Assembly (NCBI RefSeq): GCF_000280905.1 | Contig: NZ_ALAP01000083.1 | Location: 1 to 64,000 of the forward strand | Source: Streptomyces sp. AA1529 | Lineage (GTDB): Bacteria > Actinomycetota > Actinomycetes > Streptomycetales > Streptomycetaceae | Direction: 5' to 3' | Length of the DNA: 64,000 bases | Program-made: the position numbers and the translations under genes | The notes under the pieces: generated by a model | The model's database searches: none | The model's input: only the letters and a program-made list of their open reading frames with translations | Told to the model about the DNA's origin: nothing | In this document: piece by piece, positions 44,194 to 53,179 of the stretch | How positions within the stretch are numbered: position 1 is the stretch's first letter | Layout of the letters: every line of letters starts with the position of its first letter

Positions 44194-44427
44194 ATGCCGA
44201 CCGACGGACTCACCCCGCCCGAAGCGGCCCGCTGGGCCGCCCGCACCGGACTGCCGCTGCCCGGCGACCGCCACGCCCAGGTGGCGGCCACCGCCGAGCA
44301 CATCCACGCCGTCGTCTCCGTCCTGCGCGAACTGGACTTCGCCGACACGCCGCCCGCGGCCGACTACCGCCCCGAAGCCGGCCATCCGGACACGCACGCC
44401 GCGGGGGAGCACCGTGCAGCCGTATGA
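44194..44427 (+). CDS. AtzG-like small amidase partner protein
   Basis: A 77-residue protein of the AtzG/DUF4089 type. AtzG forms a complex with the amidase AtzE in cyanuric acid breakdown. The hydrophobic helix HAQVAATAEHIHAVVSVLREL is typical of the family. ATG 44194 follows GAGGAGAG. It overlaps the amidase start by 14 bases, so the two are translated together. Confidence 0.75.
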   Translation: MPTDGLTPPEAARWAARTGLPLPGDRHAQVAATAEHIHAVVSVLRELDFADTPPAADYRPEAGHPDTHAAGEHRAAV

Positions 44428-45823
44428 ACTCACCCTCACCGACGCCGCCGAGCAGCTCCGCACCCGTGCGCTGTCCCCCCTGGAACTGGTGGACTCGGTG
44501 CTGGACCGGATCGCGGCGACCGAACCCCGGCTGGGCGCCTATGTGACCGTCACCGCCGAACGGGCGCGCCGGGCCGCGCGCGAGGCCGGGCACCGGCTCG
44601 CCGCCGACCCCGCAGCGGTCCCCCTGCCGGGCATCCCCGTCGGGCTGAAGGACCTGATCGACGTGGCCGGTGAACCGACGACGGCGAGCTCCCGGGTGCG
44701 CTCCGGGCACCGGGCCGGAACCGACAGCACGGTCACCGCGCGGGTGACCGCCGCAGGAGCGGCCCTGGTCGGCAAGACCCACACCCACGAGTTCGCCTAC
44801 GGCCTCACCACCCCGCAGACGCGGAACGCCTGGGACCAGCGGCGCGTCGCCGGGGGATCGAGCGGCGGTTCCGCCGTGGCGGTGGCCGCCGGCGCTGCGA
44901 CCTTCGCACTGGGCACCGACACCGGCGGATCCATCCGGGTGCCCGCCGCGCTGAACGGCGTGGTCGGCCTCAAACCGACCTTCGGCCTCGTCCCCCGGCA
45001 CGGTGTCACCCCGCTGTCCTGGTCGCTGGACCACGTCGGCCCGCTCACCCGCACCGTCGAGGACTCCTCCCTGGTCCTGGCCGTGCTCACCGGAAACGCC
45101 CCGCGCGACCCCGGCCTGTCGCCCCGGCCCGCCCACGACCTCACCGGGATCCGCGTCGGGGTGCCGGGCAACTACTTCTTCGACCGCGTCGACCCCGAGG
45201 TCGAGACGGCCGTCCGGCAGGCGATCGGCCGGCTGGCGGAGCTGGGCGCGCGACTCGTCGACGTCGAGATCCCGATGGCCCGCTACGTCCAGGCCGTCCA
45301 GTGGGGACTGATGGTCCCCGAAGCCACCGCGTACCACGAGCGGACGCTGCGCACCGTCCCCGAGCTGTACGCCCCGGACGTGCGGATCCTCCTGGAAGCC
45401 GGCGCGCTGCTGCCCGCGGCCGACTACCTGCGCGCCCAACGGGCCCGCACCCTCATGCGGCAGAGCTGGCTGCGCATGCTGGAGACGGTCGACCTCGTCG
45501 CGGCGCCGACCGTCCCCACCACCGCGGCCGAAGCCGGCCGGGCGGACCGCAGCCGGCCCGACGGCACCGTCGAGAGCGTCTCGGACAGTTACGTACGCCT
45601 CTCCGCTCCCGCCGACATCACCGGGGTACCCGCGCTGACCGTGCCGGTCGGCCACGACCGGGCCGGACTGCCGATCGGGATGCAGCTGATGGGCCGCCCG
45701 CTGGAGGAGGCGGTGCTCCTGCGCGCCGGGCACGCCTACGAGCGGACCCGGCAGCCCGGCACCCTCGCCCCGGTCGGCCGCGCCCCGGGCGGAGCCGGCA
45801 CTCACGCAACGACTGTGCTTTAG
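44414..45823 (+). CDS. Amidase-signature hydrolase (AtzE-like)
   Basis: A 469-residue amidase of the GatA/AtzE group. The catalytic Lys lies in GLKDLIDVAG, the cis-Ser in VAGGSSGGSAVAV and the nucleophile Ser in GTDTGGSIRVPAA. GTG 44414 is inside the end of the AtzG-like gene. It probably hydrolyses an amide or biuret-like substrate in the cytoplasm. No other GatCAB gene is close, so this is not the tRNA amidotransferase. TetR follows one base after the stop. Confidence 0.92.
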   Translation: MQPYELTLTDAAEQLRTRALSPLELVDSVLDRIAATEPRLGAYVTVTAERARRAAREAGHRLAADPAAVPLPGIPVGLKDLIDVAGEPTTASSRVRSGHRAGTDSTVTARVTAAGAALVGKTHTHEFAYGLTTPQTRNAWDQRRVAGGSSGGSAVAVAAGAATFALGTDTGGSIRVPAALNGVVGLKPTFGLVPRHGVTPLSWSLDHVGPLTRTVEDSSLVLAVLTGNAPRDPGLSPRPAHDLTGIRVGVPGNYFFDRVDPEVETAVRQAIGRLAELGARLVDVEIPMARYVQAVQWGLMVPEATAYHERTLRTVPELYAPDVRILLEAGALLPAADYLRAQRARTLMRQSWLRMLETVDLVAAPTVPTTAAEAGRADRSRPDGTVESVSDSYVRLSAPADITGVPALTVPVGHDRAGLPIGMQLMGRPLEEAVLLRAGHAYERTRQPGTLAPVGRAPGGAGTHATTVL

Positions 45824-45824
45824 C

Positions 45825-46400
45825 ATGGCGCCCATGGCCAGAGCGATGGCGCGCCCGGGCGGGCGCAGTGCCCGGGTCCAGCAGGCGGTGCACGACGCCG
45901 TGCACGCACTGGAGGCGGAGGTGGGCCGCGGCGCGCTGACCGTGCCGCTGATCGCCGCCCGCGCCGGGGTCACCCCCTCCACCGTCTACCGCCGCTGGGG
46001 CGACCTGCGGGAACTGCTCTCCGATGTCGCCGTGGAGCATCTGCGGCCCGAGACGGACCCGGCGGACCATGGCACCCTGGCCGCCGATCTGGCCGCCTGG
46101 GCCGAGCAGTTCCTGGACGAGATGGACTCGCCCCCCGGCCGGGCCTACCTCCGCGACGCGCTGCTCGGCGACCCGGACGGGGACAACGCGGGCCGCTGCT
46201 CGGCCTACGCGGCCGAGCAGATCGACGTCGTCCTCCGGCGGGCCGACGCGCGCGGGGAGCACCGGCCGCCCGACGTGGAGACGGTGCTCGACCAGATCGT
46301 GGCACCGATGATGTATCGCATCCTCTTCCGGCCCGGCGGCCTCGACGCGGCCTACGCGCGCCGCCTGGCGGCCGCGTGCGTGGCGGAGGACCGGCCGTAG
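45825..46400 (+). CDS. TetR-family regulator of the amidase operon
   Basis: A 191-residue repressor. The helix-turn-helix is at about 40-65 (LTVPLIAARAGVTPSTVYRRW). The C-terminal domain is helical with VETVLDQIVAPMMYRILFRP, as in TetR_C_16-type proteins. ATG codons at 45825, 45834 and 45846 are all possible starts. It begins two bases after the amidase stop and is probably cotranscribed. Its likely operator is the palindrome pair at 44062-44091. Confidence 0.88.
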   Translation: MAPMARAMARPGGRSARVQQAVHDAVHALEAEVGRGALTVPLIAARAGVTPSTVYRRWGDLRELLSDVAVEHLRPETDPADHGTLAADLAAWAEQFLDEMDSPPGRAYLRDALLGDPDGDNAGRCSAYAAEQIDVVLRRADARGEHRPPDVETVLDQIVAPMMYRILFRPGGLDAAYARRLAAACVAEDRP

Positions 46401-46425
46401 TCCCCTCGCCGGTTCCGCAGCCGGT

Positions 46426-46451
46426 CCGCCGGGCGGCGGCCCGCCCGGCGG
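46426..46451. terminator. Bidirectional terminator hairpin
   Basis: ccgccgggcgg (46426-46436), loop cggc, then ccgcccggcgg (46441-46451) is a perfect 11-bp stem between the convergent TetR and rtcB genes, ending one base before the rtcB stop. Confidence 0.65.
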
Positions 46452-46452
46452 G

Positions 46453-47646
46453 TCAGCCCTTCACGCACACGACCTGCCGCAGCTTGGCGACGACCTCGAC
46501 GAGGTCGCGCTGCTGGTCGATGACCTGCTCGATCGGCTTGTAGGCGCCCGGGATCTCGTCCACGACCCCGCCGTCCTTGCGGCACTCCACCCCGCGGGTC
46601 TGCTCCGCGAGGTCCCGCTCGGTGAAGCGCCGCTTGGCCGCGTTCCGGCTCATGCGCCGCCCGGCACCGTGCGAGGCGGAGTTGAACGAGGCCGCGTTGC
46701 CGAGCCCCTTGACGATGTACGAGCCGGTGCCCATCGAGCCGGGGATGATCCCGAACTCGCCGCTGCCCGCGCGGATCGCACCCTTCCGGGTGACCAGCAG
46801 GTCCAGCCCGTCGTACCGCTCCTCGGACACGTAGTTGTGGTGGCAGGAGATGGTCTCCTCGAAGGTGGGCCCGGCCTTCTTGAACTCCTTGCGCAGCACG
46901 CCCTGCAGCAGCCCCATCATCAGCGCCCGGTTGTGCCTGGCGTACTCCTGGGCCCAGAACAGGTCGTGCCGGTAGGCCGCCATCTGCGGGGTGTCCTTGA
47001 CGAACACGGCGAGATCGCGGTCGACCAGGCCCTGGTTGTGCGGGAGCTGCTGCGCCCGGCCGATGTGGAAGTCCGCGAGCTCCTTGCCGATGTTGCGGGA
47101 ACCGGAGTGCAGCATCAGCCACACCCGGTCCTCGGTGTCCAGGCACACCTCCACGAAGTGGTTGCCCCCGCCGAGCGTGCCCATCTGCTTGGTGGCCCGC
47201 TCCTGCCGGAACCGCACGGCCTCGGCGACGCCGTCGAAGCGCGCCCAGAAGTCGTCCCAGCCGGAGGTCGGCAGCCCGTGCACCTGCCCGGGCTCCACCG
47301 GCTCGTCGTGCATACCGCGCCCCACCGGGATGGCCTGCTCGATCTTCGAGCGCAGCCGTGCGAGGTCACCGGGCAGGTCGTTCGCCGTCAGCGACGTGCG
47401 CACCGCCGACATCCCGCACCCGATGTCCACGCCCACGGCCGCCGGGCAGACGGCGCCGTGCATCGCGATGACGGAACCGACGGTGGCGCCCTTCCCGTAG
47501 TGCACGTCGGGCATCACCGCCAGGCCCTTGATCCAGGGCAGCGTGGCGACGTTCTGGAGCTGCCGCAGTGCGACGTCCTCCACGGCGCCCGGATCCGCCC
47601 ACATCCGGATCGGTACCCGGGCACCGGGCATCTCCACGTGTGTCAT
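46453..47646 (-). CDS. rtcB: RNA ligase RtcB
   Basis: Joins 2',3'-cyclic phosphate (3'-phosphate) RNA ends to 5'-OH ends using GTP and Mn. It is 397 residues, the shorter bacterial form. Metal-site segments GVDIGCGMSAVR, LGGGNHFVEV and MLHSGSRNIG, and the guanylated His in SHGAGRRMSR, are all present. No rtcA, rtcR or archease gene is nearby. ATG 47646 is preceded by a region with a 16-bp palindrome and a hairpin, so its expression may be controlled separately. Confidence 0.95.
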   Translation of the reverse strand: MTHVEMPGARVPIRMWADPGAVEDVALRQLQNVATLPWIKGLAVMPDVHYGKGATVGSVIAMHGAVCPAAVGVDIGCGMSAVRTSLTANDLPGDLARLRSKIEQAIPVGRGMHDEPVEPGQVHGLPTSGWDDFWARFDGVAEAVRFRQERATKQMGTLGGGNHFVEVCLDTEDRVWLMLHSGSRNIGKELADFHIGRAQQLPHNQGLVDRDLAVFVKDTPQMAAYRHDLFWAQEYARHNRALMMGLLQGVLRKEFKKAGPTFEETISCHHNYVSEERYDGLDLLVTRKGAIRAGSGEFGIIPGSMGTGSYIVKGLGNAASFNSASHGAGRRMSRNAAKRRFTERDLAEQTRGVECRKDGGVVDEIPGAYKPIEQVIDQQRDLVEVVAKLRQVVCVKG

Positions 47647-47675
47647 GGCTGTTCAACTCCCCCGTAACAGAACAT

Positions 47676-47691
47676 CGATGAGATCTCATCG
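47676..47691. promoter_or_regulatory. 16-bp perfect palindrome upstream of rtcB
   Basis: CGATGAGATCTCATCG is perfectly symmetrical. It sits 30 bases upstream of the rtcB start and about 180 bases upstream of the divergent cassette. It looks like a dimeric regulator site; the protein is not identified. Confidence 0.55.
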
Positions 47692-47699
47692 AGAAGAGG

Positions 47700-47730
47700 G
47701 GGAAGCCCGCTCCCCCGTACCGGGCTTCCC
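47700..47730. other. Hairpin in the rtcB upstream region
   Basis: gggaagcccg (47700-47709) and cgggcttccc (47721-47730) form a perfect 10-bp stem with an 11-nt loop. A second small stem, ggccc at 47731-47735 and gggcc at 47743-47747, follows. It may fold in the rtcB leader RNA or end read-through transcription. Confidence 0.45.
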
Positions 47731-47869
47731 GGCCCTCATTGTGGGCCGGGAGGCCCCCGCGGCGGCAAAGGTTTTTCGCGTCGCCGGGCGCACGGACCGG
47801 GTTGCTGCGCACAGGGCGCCCCCCTACGTTGAATCCTTCACCATGCACAGATCGAACGGGGGTGCGGAC

Positions 47870-48304
47870 GTGACGTTCACCGAATGGGAAGAGGCGAAGG
47901 CACACGCGGCGGGCGACACCAGGATGCGGCTGAACGGCTACCCGGCGGCGGACCATCCGGGGTGCGGTACGGGCAGTGCCCTGGATCTCGTCGTCGAGGA
48001 CGACGAGTTGGGCAAGCTCGGCAATCTGGCCTACGGCCTGCGCCAACAGCTGGGCAGCGACGGCGGGCACGCGGCGGCCGCCTCGGGCGAGGCGGCGACC
48101 TCGCTGACCGGCGAGGGCCTGGACATGGGCGCGGCCCTCGGCGACCTCAACGAGGCGTGGGAGACCAAGCTCAAGACGCTCAAGGACGCCTGCGGGCAGC
48201 TCTCCGACCACCTCGACTACACCAGGGCCGCGCACCACAAGGACGAGGACAAGATCACCGGAGCCATGTCCTCCATCGCGACGCTGGACGACCGGATCAA
48301 GTAG
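47870..48304 (+). CDS. Small WXG100-like helical protein
   Basis: A 144-residue, mostly helical protein without a signal peptide. FTEWEEAKAHAAGD at the start and NEAWETKLKTLKDACGQLSDHLDYT near the end resemble the paired-helix WXG/EspC-like type VII secretion group, but no exact WXG turn is seen. GTG 47870 with GGGGG upstream is preferred over ATG 47843. It is the first of a three-gene cassette. Function by similarity only, with moderate certainty. Confidence 0.62.
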   Translation: MTFTEWEEAKAHAAGDTRMRLNGYPAADHPGCGTGSALDLVVEDDELGKLGNLAYGLRQQLGSDGGHAAAASGEAATSLTGEGLDMGAALGDLNEAWETKLKTLKDACGQLSDHLDYTRAAHHKDEDKITGAMSSIATLDDRIK

Positions 48305-48326
48305 GCACCCGACGGGGGACGGCACT

Positions 48327-50489
48327 GTGGCCGAGACGGAGAAGATGGGCTTCGCGCAACTGCGCGATCTGAAGCTGGGGAAGCTGCACACCGCGGTCAC
48401 CGACTGGAAGGCCATGGTCGAGAAGCTGCGCGACCTGTACGACGGCAGCGGGAAGGGGCCGGCGGCCAAGGGCACACCCGGCACCACGGCACAGGACTTC
48501 CTGGCGGCCGTGCTCGGCGCGGACTGGGCAGGGAACAACGCCACGGCGACCGGTGAGTTCGCCCAGAAGACGGCCAGGCAGTTCCGTGAGCTGCGCAGGG
48601 AGGCGGAGGACGTGCACGGGCTGCTGAAGACGGCACACAGCGCCTTCACCGACCATCAGAGCGATCTGGAGAAGATCGTCGACGAGGTCGCCAAGGACAA
48701 CATCTACATCAACGACAAGGGCCTCGGCGTCGCCTCGGTGCCCCCGCCCGCGGTCGCCGGCGACGCGGAGATCGAACCGCCCACCGACGCGCAGATCCGT
48801 GCGGCCGAGAAGCGGATCCAGCGGGTGCTGTGGGACGCGGGCGAGACCGATCGCATCGTCTCGCAGGAGCTGCGGTACATAGCCAACCGTAAGTACGACT
48901 TCTCCGGCACGGGCGCGGACAGCGTCAAGGACGCCGACGCGCGCCAGGGCAAGGCCGCGGCCGACTACTGGGCGAAGAAACTCAAGGGCGGCGACGTCAA
49001 GGTCTGGGAACTGCCCGACGACCAGCTGGAGCGCTTCAACACCGCACTGGAGAACCAGCGCGACAACCCGGCCTTCACCACCCGCTTCGCGACCGAGATG
49101 GGCGGCGAGGGCACTCTGCAGTTCTGGCGGGACCTGGTCGACCCCGGCCACGGCGACACCCCCGAGGGGGAGCGGGCCACACTGCTCGACCACATCCAGG
49201 GCAACCTGAGCATGACCCTGGGCAACGCGACCCGTCAGGACACCCCCGGGATGCGCGCCTGGGAGACGGAGGTGATCAACGCGGGTACCAAGCAGTTCGG
49301 CCACGAGGGCATCATGGCCAAGCCCTACGGTTTCCAGATCATGAGCAGCCTGATGGGCAAGGGCAAGTTCGACCAGGGCTTCCTCGACCGGTACGGCGAC
49401 GAGATGTACAAGTTCGAGAAGAGCAAGCCGGACGCGCCCTCGGCCTGGGGGCTCGTCGGCATGGGCACCGACCTGGACCCGGGCGACAAGTCCACCGGCG
49501 CCGACCCGATGACGGGCTACCTGAAGGCACTGAGCCACAACCCCGACGCCTCGACCGAGTTCTTCAACGACCCGGAGAAGGCCGACTACTTCCTCAAGGA
49601 CATGGACCACGGTGGACGGACGTGGTTCGACGAGGACCAGCCCGACAGCACGGGACCCGACGACGGGGTGAAACTGCCCTCCCGGGAGGCCCTGGGCGAC
49701 GCCCTGTTCGCGGCGGGCAGCGGCATGAACCCGGACGACCCGACGGCCACCTACGTCGAGCACACCGCGGAGCACGACAACGTGCTCGACAACGCGCTGG
49801 AGCGGCTGGCCGGCCAGAAGGACGAGATGCCCGCGGAACTCCGCGACGACATGGCCAAGCTGCTGGGCAACCACGGCCCTGACGCGCATATGACGATGGG
49901 CGGGTCGCCGCAGGAACAGGTGCTGGACCGGGCCGACCTGCTGGAGGTCAGCAAGCAGATCTCCCGTGACCCGGACAGCTACCAAGTGCTCAACGAGTCC
50001 ATGAACGCCGCGATGGTCGACGACATCCACACCGAGAAGAAGGACCCCGAGGACAGCCTCAACCGCGCGGGCCGTACGGTGGGGTTCCTCGAAGAGGCCC
50101 GCTACCAGGCGATCGGCGACAAGAAGGCCGACGACCTCAGGGCGGCGGGCTGGGGCCACGCGGGTACGGGCACCTACCTGGTGGTTGCCGAAGGAGTGTC
50201 GTTCCTGCCGGGAGGCGGCCATATGGCCAACGCGGCGTTCGGTCTCAGCAAGTACTTCACCGAGGACGAGAACGCCCGTATCGAGGCGGGGGCGACCGAC
50301 GACAACAAGGACGTCTCCGCCTACCAGAAGAACCGCCTCGTGGGGCTCCAGCAGGAGTGGAGCAGGACCAACTCCGAGTACGCCGAGAACACCCCCGGCT
50401 TCTCCGCGGACCACGGTGCCTGGAACAAGATCGACGGTGCGGCGAACGACGGCAAGGGCAATGCCCGCGAGGAGTGGGGAGACCAGTGA
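48327..50489 (+). CDS. Large helical protein of WXG/secretion-associated type
   Basis: A 720-residue soluble, very acidic and helical protein starting at GTG 48327 (GGGGGAC upstream). The N-terminal ~130 residues (LRDLKLGKLHTAVTDW, HGLLKTAHSAFTDHQSDLEK) look like the long-WXG helical hairpin of type VII secretion substrates. The rest has no recognised toxin or enzyme motif, though a short hydrophobic stretch, YLVVAEGVSFLPGGGH, lies near residue 625. It lies between a WXG-like gene and a lipoprotein, the latter overlapping by four bases. A role in secreted or envelope complexes is inference. Confidence 0.65.
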   Translation: MAETEKMGFAQLRDLKLGKLHTAVTDWKAMVEKLRDLYDGSGKGPAAKGTPGTTAQDFLAAVLGADWAGNNATATGEFAQKTARQFRELRREAEDVHGLLKTAHSAFTDHQSDLEKIVDEVAKDNIYINDKGLGVASVPPPAVAGDAEIEPPTDAQIRAAEKRIQRVLWDAGETDRIVSQELRYIANRKYDFSGTGADSVKDADARQGKAAADYWAKKLKGGDVKVWELPDDQLERFNTALENQRDNPAFTTRFATEMGGEGTLQFWRDLVDPGHGDTPEGERATLLDHIQGNLSMTLGNATRQDTPGMRAWETEVINAGTKQFGHEGIMAKPYGFQIMSSLMGKGKFDQGFLDRYGDEMYKFEKSKPDAPSAWGLVGMGTDLDPGDKSTGADPMTGYLKALSHNPDASTEFFNDPEKADYFLKDMDHGGRTWFDEDQPDSTGPDDGVKLPSREALGDALFAAGSGMNPDDPTATYVEHTAEHDNVLDNALERLAGQKDEMPAELRDDMAKLLGNHGPDAHMTMGGSPQEQVLDRADLLEVSKQISRDPDSYQVLNESMNAAMVDDIHTEKKDPEDSLNRAGRTVGFLEEARYQAIGDKKADDLRAAGWGHAGTGTYLVVAEGVSFLPGGGHMANAAFGLSKYFTEDENARIEAGATDDNKDVSAYQKNRLVGLQQEWSRTNSEYAENTPGFSADHGAWNKIDGAANDGKGNAREEWGDQ

Positions 50490-51025
50490 ACGTGCGCATC
50501 GTCCGGCGGGCGGGAGCGGCCGCGGCCGCCGTCTCGCTGCTGGCCGTCGCCGGATGCTCCGGCGGCCGGGAGTACGCGGTGCCGGAGAAGTTCTGCGGGG
50601 TCCGGATGCCTTCCGAGGCGGTGGAGCCGCTGCTGCCGGACGGTGCGGAGCTGCACCGGTCCCGGCAGCCGCTCGACGGGACCGCGACCTCCTGCGGGAT
50701 GAACGTCGTCGACGGTCCCGCCGTCGTGGACGTCACGGTCACCGAGCTGGACAAGCCGCTCACCGCCGACGACAAGCGGGTCTCCCTGAAGTCCCTGGAG
50801 CACGCGAAGAGCGTGCGCGTCGCCGGCACGCACTGGGCCGTGCAGGGGGACCGCCGCATCCAGTTGTCCGCGCCGTGCGGTGCCGACTGGGCCGACTCGC
50901 TGTCCTTCCGCTTCTCCTTCACCGAGGGCGGCGAAGGCGCGGAGCCCACCCGGCGCAACACCCTCCGCTTCGCGAAGGCGTTCGTCCGCGGTGAGAAGAA
51001 GGAGGAGGTCTGCACCGCGAAGTGA
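50486..51025 (+). CDS. Small lipoprotein of the WXG-like cassette
   Basis: A 179-residue lipoprotein. The signal segment AAAAVSLLAVAGC ends in the lipobox, with Cys near residue 24. Three further cysteines (EKFCGV, TSCGMN, SAPCGAD) and a fourth near the C-terminus (EEVCTAK) may form two disulfides. GTG 50486 overlaps the preceding stop (GTGA) with GGAGTGGGGA upstream. It is coupled to the large helical protein and may be its membrane-anchored partner. No family function is known. Confidence 0.78.
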   Translation: MNVRIVRRAGAAAAAVSLLAVAGCSGGREYAVPEKFCGVRMPSEAVEPLLPDGAELHRSRQPLDGTATSCGMNVVDGPAVVDVTVTELDKPLTADDKRVSLKSLEHAKSVRVAGTHWAVQGDRRIQLSAPCGADWADSLSFRFSFTEGGEGAEPTRRNTLRFAKAFVRGEKKEEVCTAK

Positions 51026-51099
51026 ACGCGGCGCGGTGCGGACCCCGGGGGCGGTCGGCCCGGTGCCCGGCGGCGGCCGGGCCCCGGGTCCGGGGCGGG

Positions 51100-51798
51100 C
51101 TACGCGGCGTTCGGGAAGCGTTCTTCCAGCTCCTCGAAGACGGCGGCGTTGAGCGCGTAGGCGTGCCGGCACTCGTCCACGACGCGGTGCTTCTCCGCGT
51201 CGTCGCAGGGCAGGGCGTCCAGCAGGGCGCGGTATTCGCGTTTGAAGGCGGCGGGGTTGCCGATGGCGTCGAAGACGTAGAACCGGACGCCGTCGCCCTT
51301 GCGGGCGAAGCCCCAGGTCTTCTCCGCGGTGTCGCGGACGATCTGGCCGCCGGAGAGGTCGCCGAGGTAGCGGGTGTAGTGGTGGGCGACGTACCCGGCG
51401 GGCCAGGTGCGGGCGACCTCGGTGACGCGGGCCGCGTAGGCGGCGGTGGCGGGCAGCGGGGCGGTCTCCCGGCGCCAGCGGTCCGAGCCGCCGTGCAGAT
51501 GGGTCAGGTCCCGCTCCAGTGCGGGCAGCCGCAGCAGCTCGCCGCGCACGAAGGGCCCGGCGACCGGATCCTCGGCCAGGGTCCGGGCGGGTTCCTCGAG
51601 TGCGGCGTAGAGGAACCAGAGCTGCTCGGTGTAGCGCGTCCAGGCCCCGACGCCGAGCCTGCCGCCGAGCAGCTCGCTCATGAAGGAGGAGGTCCGGACC
51701 TCGGAGTGCTGGTCGTGGGAGGCGGCGCGGAGGAGTGCGGAGAAGTCCGTCGGGGTGTCCTGGGAGGGGGATGCGGTGGACGGCAAGGCTGACTCCAA
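51100..51798 (-). CDS. Biliverdin-producing heme oxygenase
   Basis: Splits heme to biliverdin, CO and iron in the cytoplasm. It is 232 residues. The proximal-His region is LRAASHDQHSEVR and the distal helix is YTRYLGDLSGGQ, with the flexible glycines. The start is TTG 51798, the only in-frame start near the family N-terminus; its ribosome site is poor. A perfect iron-box palindrome lies 50 bases upstream, so transcription is probably repressed when iron is plentiful. It likely provides iron from heme. Confidence 0.93.
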   Translation of the reverse strand: MESALPSTASPSQDTPTDFSALLRAASHDQHSEVRTSSFMSELLGGRLGVGAWTRYTEQLWFLYAALEEPARTLAEDPVAGPFVRGELLRLPALERDLTHLHGGSDRWRRETAPLPATAAYAARVTEVARTWPAGYVAHHYTRYLGDLSGGQIVRDTAEKTWGFARKGDGVRFYVFDAIGNPAAFKREYRALLDALPCDDAEKHRVVDECRHAYALNAAVFEELEERFPNAA

Positions 51799-51847
51799 GG
51801 GTGGACGGCAGCGGGCGTGCGGGGCTCCGACACGGTGCGATCCTGCT

Positions 51848-51865
51848 ACTTAGGTTTACCTAAGT
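51848..51865 (-). promoter_or_regulatory. DtxR/DmdR-type iron box
   Basis: ACTTAGGT-TT-ACCTAAGT is a perfect 18-bp palindrome and closely matches the TTAGGTTAGSCTAACCTAA iron-box consensus. It lies just upstream of the heme oxygenase gene, between it and the end of map. Confidence 0.85.
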
Positions 51866-51913
51866 CAAGCAGTTGCCGACACCCTGTCGGAAAACCCCTG
51901 CCCCGTTCGTCCG

Positions 51914-52771
51914 CTACGGAAGCGTCAGGATCTCCACGCCCGTCTCCGTCACCACCAGCGTGTGCTCGAACTGCGCGGTGCGCTTGCGGTCCTTGGTCAC
52001 GACCGTCCAGCCGTCCTCCCACATGTCCCACTCGTGGGTGCCCAGCGTCAGCATCGGCTCGATGGTGAAGGTCATCCCGGGCCGCAGCACCGTGGTGGCC
52101 CGCGGGTCGTCGTAGTGCGGCACGATCAGCCCGGAGTGGAAGGAGGTGTTGATCCCGTGCCCGGTGAAGTCGCGGACCACGCCGTATCCGAAGCGCTTCG
52201 CGTACGACTCGATGACGCGGCCCACGATGTTGAGCCGGCGCCCCGGCTTGACCGCCTTGATCGCCCGGTGCAGCGCCTCGCGGGTGCGCTCCACCAGCAG
52301 CCGGGACTCCTCGTCCACGTCGCCGCACAGATAGGTGGCGTTGTTGTCGCCGTGCACCCCGCCGACGAACGCCGTCACGTCCAGGTTCACGATGTCGCCG
52401 TCGCGCAGCACCGTGGAGTCGGGGATGCCGTGGCAGATCACCTCGTTCAGCGAGGTGCACAGCGACTTCGGGAACTTCCGGTAGCCCAGCGTGGAGGGGT
52501 AGGCCCCGTGGTCGATCATGTACTGGTGCGCCACCTCGTCCAGTTTGTCCGTGGTGACGCCGGGGGCGATGTGCTCGGCCGCCTCTTCCATGGCGCGGGC
52601 GGCGATGCGCCCCGCGTGGCGCATCTTCTCCACCGTCGCGGCGTCCTGCACCTCGGGCCCGTCGTAGGGCGTGGGTGCGGGCTTGCCGACGTACTCGGGG
52701 CGCGGGATCGAGGCGGGAACGGCCCGGGGCGGAGAGACCGTGCCGGGAACGAGGAGTGACTGGCCAGACAT
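51914..52771 (-). CDS. map: Type I methionine aminopeptidase
   Basis: Removes the initiator methionine. It is 285 residues. The five metal ligands are present: two Asp in [19 protein letters not shown], His in [11 protein letters not shown], Glu in FTIEPML and Glu in AQFEHT. The His in [10 protein letters not shown] is the substrate-site one. A 40-residue Pro-rich N-terminal extension ([22 protein letters not shown]) matches the actinobacterial MetAP1c class that contacts the ribosome. ATG 52771 lacks a clear ribosome site. Confidence 0.95.
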   Translation of the reverse strand: MSGQSLLVPGTVSPPRAVPASIPRPEYVGKPAPTPYDGPEVQDAATVEKMRHAGRIAARAMEEAAEHIAPGVTTDKLDEVAHQYMIDHGAYPSTLGYRKFPKSLCTSLNEVICHGIPDSTVLRDGDIVNLDVTAFVGGVHGDNNATYLCGDVDEESRLLVERTREALHRAIKAVKPGRRLNIVGRVIESYAKRFGYGVVRDFTGHGINTSFHSGLIVPHYDDPRATTVLRPGMTFTIEPMLTLGTHEWDMWEDGWTVVTKDRKRTAQFEHTLVVTETGVEILTLP

Positions 52772-52873
52772 GTCCGCGAGTCTAATCCGGGCCGTCCATC
52801 CTGTTCCGGGCCGCCGGGTGCTCCCGACCCCCGCGGTGCTGCGTCCGGCGCGCGGGTGCGGGACGATGAGGCC

Positions 52874-53107
52874 ATGGCTCTGTTCAAGCGCAAGACGGTC
52901 GGCAAGCCCGGAGAGTGGTTCTTCAACATCGAGACCGGCACCGTCGAGGAGGGGCCGCAGTCGCCCGGCAAGAGCCGGATGGGCCCGTACGCCAGCCGTG
53001 AGGAGGCGGCCCACGCCCTGGAGACGGCCCGGGAGCGCACCTCCGAGTGGGAGAACGACCCGCGCTGGCAGGACGGCGGCCGCGGCCGGGACGAGCCCGA
53101 GAGCTGA
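52874..53107 (+). CDS. Small conserved actinobacterial protein
   Basis: A 77-residue protein without membrane segments. It reads [19 protein letters not shown], then [17 protein letters not shown] and WENDPRWQD, which is a familiar pattern for a small methionine-aminopeptidase-neighbour family in actinobacteria. It is divergent from map, with 102 bases between the starts. ATG 52874 follows GATGAGG. Its function is unknown; the compact GPYxSREEA part resembles a SPOR-like peptidoglycan-binding fold, only weakly. Confidence 0.72.
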   Translation: MALFKRKTVGKPGEWFFNIETGTVEEGPQSPGKSRMGPYASREEAAHALETARERTSEWENDPRWQDGGRGRDEPES

Positions 53108-53179
53108 CCCGCGGACGAGCCCGAGGGCCGGCCCGCGGGCGAGTCGGAGGCTGACCCGCGGGGGGTGCGCCTCACCGGA

